A stretch of DNA of 64,000 bases, from positions 1-64,000 of the forward strand of contig JBEVJC010000006.1 of the NCBI GenBank assembly GCA_040510375.1. The letters run 5' to 3'. The notes beneath the pieces were generated by a model, which was given only the letters and a program-made list of their open reading frames with translations, was not told where the DNA came from and did no database searches. The translations under genes and the position numbers were made by a program. Shown in pieces: positions 41,867 to 49,018 of this stretch (its first letter is position 1; each line of letters opens with the position of its first letter). The DNA is from JBEVJC01 sp040510375 (lineage in GTDB: Bacteria > Bacteroidota > Bacteroidia > Chitinophagales > Chitinophagaceae).

Positions 41867-43810
41867 CTAACGAACACTCAGGGGAGCGTCAGTCCTGGCT
41901 GGCACTGAAGCTGTCAGTGATTCTGCGTCCTGGACAAGACGGATAAATTCTGACCGGTAACCTTCCGGATCCGTACCCCTGGCGGCTCTCGCATTTTTCA
42001 ATACATTACTGAAACTCGCGTCCGATTTAAATTCCGAATTCCGTAACAGCATCCCAAACTCCGCTACCGAAGCCGCAAAACGGAAATTGGCTGATGTGGT
42101 GCCGGCCGGGTTCTTTTTGTCGGACACCGGATGGGTAATCAGTTTGCTGACATCACCTGCCGGTTCCTTATAACGGAATTTGATGGTCATTACTTCATCG
42201 CCAACACTTACCAGTGCTGGTTTATTATCGCTATATTTTAAGGGATCAACCGAAACCTTGTCGAGGAATTCACTTTTAACACCAACCGGGATTATTTCAT
42301 ACAAGGCAGTAACCGTATGCCCGCTTCCCAGCTCACCTGCATCCTTGAGATCATCATTAAAATCTTCTTTGGCAAGCATCCGGTTTTCATAACCGATCAG
42401 CCGGTAACCCTGGACCTTCGCCGGGTTAAATTCAATCTGCAGTTTCACATCTTTTGCAATAGTAAATAAGGTGCCACCAAATTCACTCACCAGCACTTTA
42501 CGGGCTTCACTGATACCATCGATATACGCGTGGTTACCATTACCCTTGTCGGCCAGCTTCTGCATTTTATTATCTTTATAGTTTCCCATTCCATAACCCA
42601 GTACGGTAAGGAATACACCACTCTTCCTCTCCTTTTCGATCAGTCTCTCCATTGCATCATCGCTGCTTTCCCCTACATTGAAATCACCATCAGTACAAAG
42701 GATCACGCGATTGTTACCACCAGTTTTAAATTGCTCACGAGCCGTTTTGTAGGCCAGGCGCAGACCTTCACCACCCGCGGTAGAACCGCCCGCATCCAGT
42801 TTTTCCAATGCTTCCTTAATTTTATTTTTCTGTGAACCGGATGTTGGTTGGAGAACCAGTCCTGCAGCACCTGCATACACCACAATGGATACGCGGTCCT
42901 GCGGACGTAACTGGTCAGTTAGCATTTTTAATGAAGACTTCACCAGTCCCAGTTTATCCGGATCATCCATCGAACCCGATACATCAATCAGGAAAACCAG
43001 GTTGGATGCGGGCAGGTTTTCCATCGGGATTTTTTTGCCCTGCAATCCGATCAGCACCAGTTGATGTTTGTTATTCCAGGGTGCAACAGCCATCTCGGTA
43101 TGGATTGCAAATGGTGCATCACCGGTTGGTTGTGCGTAATCATATTTAAAATAATTGATCATTTCTTCGATACGCACAGCACCGGCAGGAGGTAATTCGC
43201 CGTCGTTTAACATCCGGCGCACATTGCTGTAAGAAGCAGCATCTACATCAATGGAAAAAGTGGAAAGAGGGTAACCCGTAGTAGGGACAAAACGGTTTTC
43301 AACAATATGATCGTAGTCCTCAGTATTAAACTCATCATCGGTGCCTGCAATCTGGTCTTTGTCGATTTTATAATTATGCATGGCTGGATCCATGTCTGGC
43401 GCGGAGGCCATGGGTGCATACTGGCGGCTCTTTTCAGCCCGCGAAACTGAACCGGTAATGGACGTTTTCCGTTGTATCCCATAACCTGTTACAACTACTT
43501 CCTCGAGACTTTTGCCTGCACTTATCAATACCACATCAATAACTGACCTGCCATTGATCTTTTCTTCCAGTCCCGAAAAACCAATCATGGAAAAAACAAG
43601 GATTGAGTTGTTGGCCGGAGCCTTGATAGTATATTTTCCGTCTGCGCCGGAACCAACCGTTGTAGATGTTCCTTTTACGGTAATTATTACACCAGCGATA
43701 ACTGCACCCGTTTCATCCCTTACTGTTCCTGTTACTTCAATCGGAGTATCTGGCCGGAATGCAATCAGGATCAGCAGGACCGGCACCAGCATAAAAAGTA
43801 TTCGTTTCAT
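41867..43810 (-). CDS. von Willebrand factor A domain protein (YfbK-like) with CarboxypepD-like N-terminus
   Basis: 647 residues. A signal/anchor (1-18) precedes a carboxypeptidase-regulatory-like domain (TGTVRDETGAVIAGVIITVKG, about 25-100) and then SLEEVVVTGYGIQRKTSITG, the TonB-box/plug start typical of SusC receptors but with no barrel. A YfbK N-terminal region (FSIDVDAASYSNVRRML) and a VWA domain with MIDAS motif DVSGSMD (about 280) follow, then the YfbK C-terminal region (DUF3520-like). It may bind partners in the periplasm in a metal-dependent way. It is divergent from the sigma factor gene next door. Confidence 0.85.
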   Translation of the reverse strand: MKRILFMLVPVLLILIAFRPDTPIEVTGTVRDETGAVIAGVIITVKGTSTTVGSGADGKYTIKAPANNSILVFSMIGFSGLEEKINGRSVIDVVLISAGKSLEEVVVTGYGIQRKTSITGSVSRAEKSRQYAPMASAPDMDPAMHNYKIDKDQIAGTDDEFNTEDYDHIVENRFVPTTGYPLSTFSIDVDAASYSNVRRMLNDGELPPAGAVRIEEMINYFKYDYAQPTGDAPFAIHTEMAVAPWNNKHQLVLIGLQGKKIPMENLPASNLVFLIDVSGSMDDPDKLGLVKSSLKMLTDQLRPQDRVSIVVYAGAAGLVLQPTSGSQKNKIKEALEKLDAGGSTAGGEGLRLAYKTAREQFKTGGNNRVILCTDGDFNVGESSDDAMERLIEKERKSGVFLTVLGYGMGNYKDNKMQKLADKGNGNHAYIDGISEARKVLVSEFGGTLFTIAKDVKLQIEFNPAKVQGYRLIGYENRMLAKEDFNDDLKDAGELGSGHTVTALYEIIPVGVKSEFLDKVSVDPLKYSDNKPALVSVGDEVMTIKFRYKEPAGDVSKLITHPVSDKKNPAGTTSANFRFAASVAEFGMLLRNSEFKSDASFSNVLKNARAARGTDPEGYRSEFIRLVQDAESLTASVPARTDAPLSVR

Positions 43811-43898
43811 ATGTTTTAGTTTTTATCAAGATGCAGGGTTTAGGTTGATTACATAAGGGTGATAATCTTTTGTCGGTCTTATTCATTATTTTTATCCC

Positions 43899-44486
43899 GT
43901 GTCATTCCTTTCAAATAACAACCGGTCGGCCTCCTCAGATAAGGAACTGGCGGACCTGTACCGCGATACAGGAGATATGGCCGTGCTCGGAGAACTGTAT
44001 TCCCGGTATATGGAACTGGTATATGGGGTCTGCCTGAAATATTTTAAAGAGCCCGAAGCCGCAAAGGATGCCGTGATGCAGGTATTTGAGGAACTGGTCT
44101 CTAAATTGCGGAAACATACGGTGGATAATTTCAGGGCCTGGCTTCACCAGGTGGCAAAAAACCATTGCCTGATGCAGCTCCGGACACCCCGGAATCTCAA
44201 AACGGTGGAATTCAATGCCGATCTTATGCAAAACGAAGAAACCGTGCATCTGAATGCTGTCTTCGAAAAGGAAGAAAATTTTAAAAGGCTGGAAGGCTGC
44301 CTTGACCAGTTAACGGGCGACCAGCAACGCAGTATCCGTCTTTTTTACCTGGATGGTAAATGTTACAATGAGATTGTGGCAGAAACGGGGATCGAATGGA
44401 ACCAGGTGCGGAGTTTTATCCAGAATGGAAGACGAAACCTGAAAAACTGTATGGAAAAAGAAGAACAGAAAGTACACGCAGATTAA
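43899..44486 (+). CDS. RNA polymerase sigma factor, ECF (sigma-70) family
   Basis: 195 residues. Sigma region 2 (LYSRYMELVYGVCLKYFKEPEAAKDAVMQVF) and region 4 (LDQLTGDQQRSIRLFYLDGKCYNEIVAETG, then VRSFIQNGRRNLK) are clear. It starts at GTG 43899, as no earlier ATG is in frame. TATTTTTA (43887-43894), a -7 box with the final G changed to A, ends 4 bases before the GTG. The next gene starts 4 bases after its stop and looks like its membrane anti-sigma partner. Confidence 0.9.
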   Translation: MSFLSNNNRSASSDKELADLYRDTGDMAVLGELYSRYMELVYGVCLKYFKEPEAAKDAVMQVFEELVSKLRKHTVDNFRAWLHQVAKNHCLMQLRTPRNLKTVEFNADLMQNEETVHLNAVFEKEENFKRLEGCLDQLTGDQQRSIRLFYLDGKCYNEIVAETGIEWNQVRSFIQNGRRNLKNCMEKEEQKVHAD

Positions 44487-44490
44487 GATT

Positions 44491-45927
44491 ATGGCAAAGG
44501 ATCAACACATACATCAGTATTCCGCAGCTGATATTGAAAGATATCATCAGGGAAGAATGAGTGCGGCCGAAATGCACGAGCTGGAAAAGGCATCGCTTGA
44601 TGATCCCTTCCTTGCCGATGCCCTGGAAGGCTATGTTTTGGCCACCTCCTCACTGAATGATGACCTGACTGATCTGAGCGAACGTTTACAGCAACGCACC
44701 ACCGATCCGAAAGTGATCCCCCTGCAACTGGAGAACAGGAAGAATTTTGCCTGGCTGCGCGTGGCAGCCATGGCGATCCTTGTTTTTGGCGCAGCCTTCC
44801 TGGTGTATCAGTTCGGATTTAATAACAAGTCCGGAAATATTGCATTGAGACAAACAAAAGAACCCGGCACCAGTACGCCATCGGTCAGTGAGGAAGAACG
44901 CGCGATAGCTGATTCTACAAAGGCTAACTTTACCGACAACATCGCTGGTCCTGATGATACATTAAAAAGATCTGTAAGCGGAGGTCTGACTGATACGTTA
45001 ACCGCAGCGGTTATCAACAGAAATGGAGTCCGGATTAATCCACCGGTTTCACCTGTGGCAGACAAAAATGTAGTTGGATATGGAACGCAAAGGATTAACG
45101 CCGGTGATTCCATAACAGCCCGGGCCAACCCCAATCCCCGGATTGAGGAAACATCCGGCTTTGCACAGGTTGAAGCCCGCGAAAACAAATCACTAAGTGG
45201 TCGTGCGCCGGGTCTTGATGTTGATGATGCGAAGTCCAGGAAAGGTTACTCCGCAAAATTCAAACAGAACAACAGTAGCGTGGTGAAACCACAGGAAGAT
45301 TCAGAATCATTAGCTGCAAACCGCGTTCAACAACAAAATGCAAATATTTTCCGAGGCCGTATTCTCGATGAAAGTAACAATGCATTACCCTTTGCCAATA
45401 TCACCAACATGCAGGATAATGTTGGAACATATAGTGATGCCCGTGGTAATTTTGTATTGACCTCGCCGGATTCTGTTCTGGACGTCCGCGTCCGCTCACT
45501 TGGATTTGAAAGCCAGTCAATCGGATTGCGTAACGGATCGCAGCAGTTAGAAAACACGATTGTGATGCAGGAAGCAAGTGACAGGGCAACAGACCTGGTA
45601 ATCATCCGGCAAAAAAGTAATGCCGGACGGCCCCGGAACAGCAATATGGTATTGGAGGAACCGGAACCCGTAGATGGCTGGCATAACTACGACATGTACA
45701 TAGTGAATAATCTTAAGGTACCTGAATCTGTGAAATCGCGCCCCACCCAGAACGGCGAAGTGGAGCTTAGTTTTGAGGTAGACCAGAAAGGAGCCCCAGT
45801 AAATATCACGGTTGTCCGCTCGCTTTGCGAAAGCTGCGACCAGGAAGCTATCCGGCTGTTAAAAGAAGGTCCGAAATGGAGACGCAAAACAAAAGCGGGC
45901 CGCACCACAGTAACCATCACGTTCTAG
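44491..45927 (+). CDS. membrane anti-sigma-like protein with CarboxypepD-like and TonB C-terminal-like domains
   Basis: 478 residues. The cytoplasmic N-terminus (IHQYSAADIERYHQGRMSAA) resembles the short segment of Bacteroidetes anti-sigma proteins without a zinc finger; a single membrane helix follows at about 90-108 (VAAMAILVFGAAFLVYQFG). The periplasmic part has a low-complexity stretch, VVGYGTQR and SLSGRAPGLDV (both recalling SusC plug sequences), a CarboxypepD-like domain (FRGRILDESNNALPFANI) and a TonB_C-like end (NGEVELSFEVDQKGAPVNITVVRSLCESCDQEAIRLLK). It probably holds the sigma factor and responds to an envelope signal. Confidence 0.75.
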   Translation: MAKDQHIHQYSAADIERYHQGRMSAAEMHELEKASLDDPFLADALEGYVLATSSLNDDLTDLSERLQQRTTDPKVIPLQLENRKNFAWLRVAAMAILVFGAAFLVYQFGFNNKSGNIALRQTKEPGTSTPSVSEEERAIADSTKANFTDNIAGPDDTLKRSVSGGLTDTLTAAVINRNGVRINPPVSPVADKNVVGYGTQRINAGDSITARANPNPRIEETSGFAQVEARENKSLSGRAPGLDVDDAKSRKGYSAKFKQNNSSVVKPQEDSESLAANRVQQQNANIFRGRILDESNNALPFANITNMQDNVGTYSDARGNFVLTSPDSVLDVRVRSLGFESQSIGLRNGSQQLENTIVMQEASDRATDLVIIRQKSNAGRPRNSNMVLEEPEPVDGWHNYDMYIVNNLKVPESVKSRPTQNGEVELSFEVDQKGAPVNITVVRSLCESCDQEAIRLLKEGPKWRRKTKAGRTTVTITF

Positions 45928-45967
45928 TCCAATTCTTCTACCTTCGCGGTTCCTAAAACAAACTAAA

Positions 45968-46801
45968 ATGAAAAAATTATTGTTGGCTGTATTGGCCCTT
46001 GCCTGCCTTACAGTCGTTGATGCACAGTTGAAAACCCCTTCACCAAGTACGGGACAAACGGTAAAGCAGGAATTCGGGGTTGGTTCCATTGAACTGACCT
46101 ATTCCCGGCCAAATGTCCGCAACCGCAAGATCTTCGGTGATATCGTACCATTTGATTCAGTATGGCGGACCGGTGCCAACGGTGCCACAACGCTGACTTT
46201 TTCTGATGCGGTAACTATTGCCGGTATTGCAGTACCTGCAGGAAAATATGGCCTGCTTTCGATCCCGCATAAAAAAACCTGGGACCTGATCATTACCAAA
46301 CAAACAAACGTAACCAGTCCTTCTGCATACAAAAAGGACATGGATGTGTTACGCATTGCAGTAGAGGTTTCCAAACCTAAAAAAGCGGTGGAAAGTTTTA
46401 CAATCCAGTTTGCCAATGTAACGCCTTCTTCGGTTGATCTCCAGATAACCTGGGATAAGAGTATGGTTACCCTCCCGATCGTTACTGATGTTGACAGTAA
46501 AGTAATGGCTGCCATTGAAGAGAACATGAAGACGGCTAAACCTGATTACTTCGGGGCAGCTTCTTATTATATGGCTAACGGTAAGGACCTTAACCAGGCG
46601 CTTACCTGGTTCAACAAGGCCGTAGAAGCACAACCAGATGCATTCTGGGTCCAGCACCAATGGGCTAATTGCCTGGCAAAACTGGGTAAAAACCAGGAAG
46701 CAAAAGCAGCAGCCGGACGTTCGAGGGAACTGGCTCTTAAAGCCGGAAATAACGATTATGTTCGTTTAAACGATAAACTGCTGAAAGAGCTGTCGAAATA
46801 A
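45968..46801 (+). CDS. DUF2911 domain protein with TPR-like C-terminus, exported
   Basis: 277 residues. A signal peptide (MKKLLLAVLALACLTVVDAQ) precedes the DUF2911 domain: IELTYSRPNVRNRKIFGDIVP, VWRTGANGATTLTFSDAVTI, VPAGKYGLLSIPHKKTWDLII. The last ~80 residues have tetratricopeptide-like helices (LNQALTWFNKAVEAQPDAFWVQHQWANCLAKLGK). The biochemical role of DUF2911 is unknown. TACCTTCG at 45939-45946, 21 bases before the ATG, suggests its own promoter, and a strong terminator follows. Confidence 0.88.
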   Translation: MKKLLLAVLALACLTVVDAQLKTPSPSTGQTVKQEFGVGSIELTYSRPNVRNRKIFGDIVPFDSVWRTGANGATTLTFSDAVTIAGIAVPAGKYGLLSIPHKKTWDLIITKQTNVTSPSAYKKDMDVLRIAVEVSKPKKAVESFTIQFANVTPSSVDLQITWDKSMVTLPIVTDVDSKVMAAIEENMKTAKPDYFGAASYYMANGKDLNQALTWFNKAVEAQPDAFWVQHQWANCLAKLGKNQEAKAAAGRSRELALKAGNNDYVRLNDKLLKELSK

Positions 46802-46821
46802 CCCGGACATCAATATTTTTG

Positions 46822-46853
46822 AAAGGCCTGTTCAAATGAACGGGCCTTTTTTT
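46822..46853 (+). terminator. intrinsic terminator after the DUF2911 gene
   Basis: AAAGGCCTGTTC pairs with GAACGGGCCTTT (12-bp stem with one T-G wobble, AAAT loop), followed by a 7-base T run. It begins 20 bases after the stop. Confidence 0.92.
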
Positions 46854-46972
46854 GCAAGCTATTCCAAAACTCTACGGTAATAATTTTTGCAAACAAGATC
46901 CGGATCACCGAACGTAGCGGAGATACCAGCCGCATGGATACGGATACCGCAGTAATTAATATTTTAATAAAC

Positions 46973-46985
46973 AAACGGAGCGTTT
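46973..46985 (-). terminator. possible terminator of the symporter operon
   Basis: On the minus strand AAACG-CTC-CGTTT forms a 5-bp hairpin just past the symporter stop, followed by GTTTATTAAAATATT. The stem is short. Confidence 0.35.
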
Positions 46986-46989
46986 ATGT

Positions 46990-48696
46990 TCAGGCCAGTG
47001 GTTTCGCTTTTTCTTTTATGAATTGCTGGAGGATCCACGCCAGTATGATTACAGCAAGTGATCCGATTGCGTTAAGCCAGAGGAAACCAAGTCCCAGGTA
47101 ACCATGCTCCGACAACCAGAACATGGCCACCACCAATAGTTCTGCAATAACAGCAGCAACGAACACCGCTTTGGCACCCACTTTTTTCAGGTAAAATGCC
47201 ACCAGGAAAATACCAAGTATAGTTCCGTAGAAAAGTGACCCAAGGATATTTACCGCTTCGATCAGGCTGTTTCCAATATTATATGCAAACATGGCGACAA
47301 CCACGCAAAACACGCCCCAGCCAAATGTGTACCAGCGCGCCATGGAATAATCTTCTTCTGCGCTGCAATCTTTTTTTATAAACCGTTTATGGAAGTCCAC
47401 CACACTGGTTGATGCAAGTGAGTTCAATGCCGCAGCCACACTGCTCCAGGAAGCCAGGAAGATAACAGCTATCAGTAAGCCTACCAGTCCCACGGGCAGG
47501 TAGTCCATTACAAAACGCAGGAAGATATAGTTCGTATCATTATCATCCCCGCCGTTTTTTTTGATCATGGCTTTCACCTGCGTGCGGATACTGTCACTCC
47601 CAGCCTGTAATGTCCGGAGTCCATCCAGGCTTGCAGCATCCTTTGTTTTTGCATAGAATCCAAGTATTGAATCGCGGCTTAGCTGGATTTCGGAAGAGCG
47701 ATCCCGCAGGATCCGGACAGAGTCACCGTAACCGGAAGATTCAAGTCGCGAGATTTCTTTCTCATTAAAAAAAACAGGCGACTGGTTAAACTGGTAGAAA
47801 GTAAAAACCAGCACACCCAGTAATAAAATAAAAAACTGGACGGGTATTTTTACCAGACCATTCATAAGTAAACCCAGCCTGCTTTCGGTATTGTTTTTTG
47901 CCGTGAGGTAACGGCCTACCTGCGACTGATCCGTTCCGAAGTAAGATAGGAGCAGGAAAAAACCGCCGATTGTACCACTGATTATATTGTAACGGTCACT
48001 CCAGTCGAAGTATCCATTCTTCACACCGCTGGTGATCACGTTCATTCTTCCCATTTTTCCGCCCACTTCAAGTGCATCAGTTAATCCGATCTGTGCAGGC
48101 AGGTTATGCACCACATAATAACCAGCCAGGAACATACCTGTAAATATGATGATCATCTGGATTTTCTGGGTATAAGCTACGGCGCGGGCGCCACCGGTAA
48201 CGGTATAGGTGATCAGCAGTCCGCCCATTACCAGGTTGGTGAGATAAATATTCCACCCCAGCAGTGTCGATAAAATGATGGAAGGTGCAAAGATGCTGAT
48301 GCCGGTCGACAATGCCCGTTGTACCAGGAACAGGAAGGCGGTAAGTGCCCGGGTGCGTACGTCAAATCTTGTTTCCAGGAATTCATATGCCGTGTAAACC
48401 TTGAGCCTGCTGAATACCGGTACGAACGTAATGCATACAATCACGGCAGCGATAGGCAGTCCAAAATAATACTGGAGAAAACGCATACCATCGGTGTAAG
48501 CCTGTCCGGGTAATGCAAGAAAGGTCACTGCGCTGGCCTGGGTACCCATGATACTCAGCAGGATCAGCCACCAGGGCATGGTCCGGTTCGACAGGAAATA
48601 TCCATCGAGATTGCGCGAGGTCCGGCTTTTATAAAAACCATACCCCGCAATACCGGCAAGCGTTACAACAAGTATAATCCAGTCAACTATATTCAT
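46990..48696 (-). CDS. sodium:solute symporter (SSS family)
   Basis: 568 residues with 13 or more predicted membrane helices. The SSS signature region is present: FYKSRTSRNLDGYFLSNRTMPWW near the start, the SxxxGxxA-like LLSIMGTQASAVTFLALPG, then TGGARAVAYTQKIQM and SYFGTDQSQVGRYL. It imports an organic solute with sodium; the substrate is unknown. The ATG at 48696 is fixed by a 4-base ATGA overlap with the stop of a 41-residue protein upstream. It belongs to a minus-strand operon after a PIG-L deacetylase. Confidence 0.9.
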   Translation of the reverse strand: MNIVDWIILVVTLAGIAGYGFYKSRTSRNLDGYFLSNRTMPWWLILLSIMGTQASAVTFLALPGQAYTDGMRFLQYYFGLPIAAVIVCITFVPVFSRLKVYTAYEFLETRFDVRTRALTAFLFLVQRALSTGISIFAPSIILSTLLGWNIYLTNLVMGGLLITYTVTGGARAVAYTQKIQMIIIFTGMFLAGYYVVHNLPAQIGLTDALEVGGKMGRMNVITSGVKNGYFDWSDRYNIISGTIGGFFLLLSYFGTDQSQVGRYLTAKNNTESRLGLLMNGLVKIPVQFFILLLGVLVFTFYQFNQSPVFFNEKEISRLESSGYGDSVRILRDRSSEIQLSRDSILGFYAKTKDAASLDGLRTLQAGSDSIRTQVKAMIKKNGGDDNDTNYIFLRFVMDYLPVGLVGLLIAVIFLASWSSVAAALNSLASTSVVDFHKRFIKKDCSAEEDYSMARWYTFGWGVFCVVVAMFAYNIGNSLIEAVNILGSLFYGTILGIFLVAFYLKKVGAKAVFVAAVIAELLVVAMFWLSEHGYLGLGFLWLNAIGSLAVIILAWILQQFIKEKAKPLA

Positions 48697-48818
48697 GCAA
48701 AATATTGAGTCATCAGGTAGAACAGGATCACCAGCAGTACGAGTACAACCAGTACAAATACATACCAGCCTGTCCATGACCTGAACAGCGGGACTTTATC
48801 GTCATCGTTTTTTTTCAA
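48693..48818 (-). CDS. 41-residue single-membrane-helix protein
   Basis: A micro-protein between the 58-residue protein and the symporter. It starts at TTG 48818-48816, which overlaps the previous stop (TTGA), and ends in a TGA that overlaps the symporter ATG (ATGA). The short polar N-terminus KKNDDDKVPLFRSW is followed by a single helix (YVFVLVVLVLLVILFYLM). Double stop/start overlap is strong evidence of translation. It may be a small accessory subunit of the symporter, like the small partners of other SSS or acetate permeases, but no family match is claimed. Confidence 0.65.
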   Translation of the reverse strand: MKKNDDDKVPLFRSWTGWYVFVLVVLVLLVILFYLMTQYFA

Positions 48819-48991
48819 CTGCGTTTTTTTATGGTAACCCAGCCAAGGAAGACAATCATACTTCCGATAACCAGGCCAAGTAATAATCCCAGTCGCACCC
48901 GTCTTATCAATATCCCCAGCGCCAACCCAAGAATGATCGCAATAATAAAAGATATTTCGCCCCGGGTAACACCTTTCTTTCTGTTCTCCAT
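48815..48991 (-). CDS. 58-residue two-helix membrane protein
   Basis: ATG 48991, 27 bases after the PIG-L stop. The protein starts MENRKKGVTRGEISF, has two hydrophobic stretches (IIAIILGLALGILI and LGLLLGLVIGSMIVFLGWV) separated by RRVRL, and ends in basic residues (KKRS). It overlaps the next TTG start by 4 bases. Its function is unknown; by position it belongs to the symporter operon. Confidence 0.65.
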   Translation of the reverse strand: MENRKKGVTRGEISFIIAIILGLALGILIRRVRLGLLLGLVIGSMIVFLGWVTIKKRS

Positions 48992-49018
48992 AATAATTTT
49001 ATTTATCGCATCCCGCCA

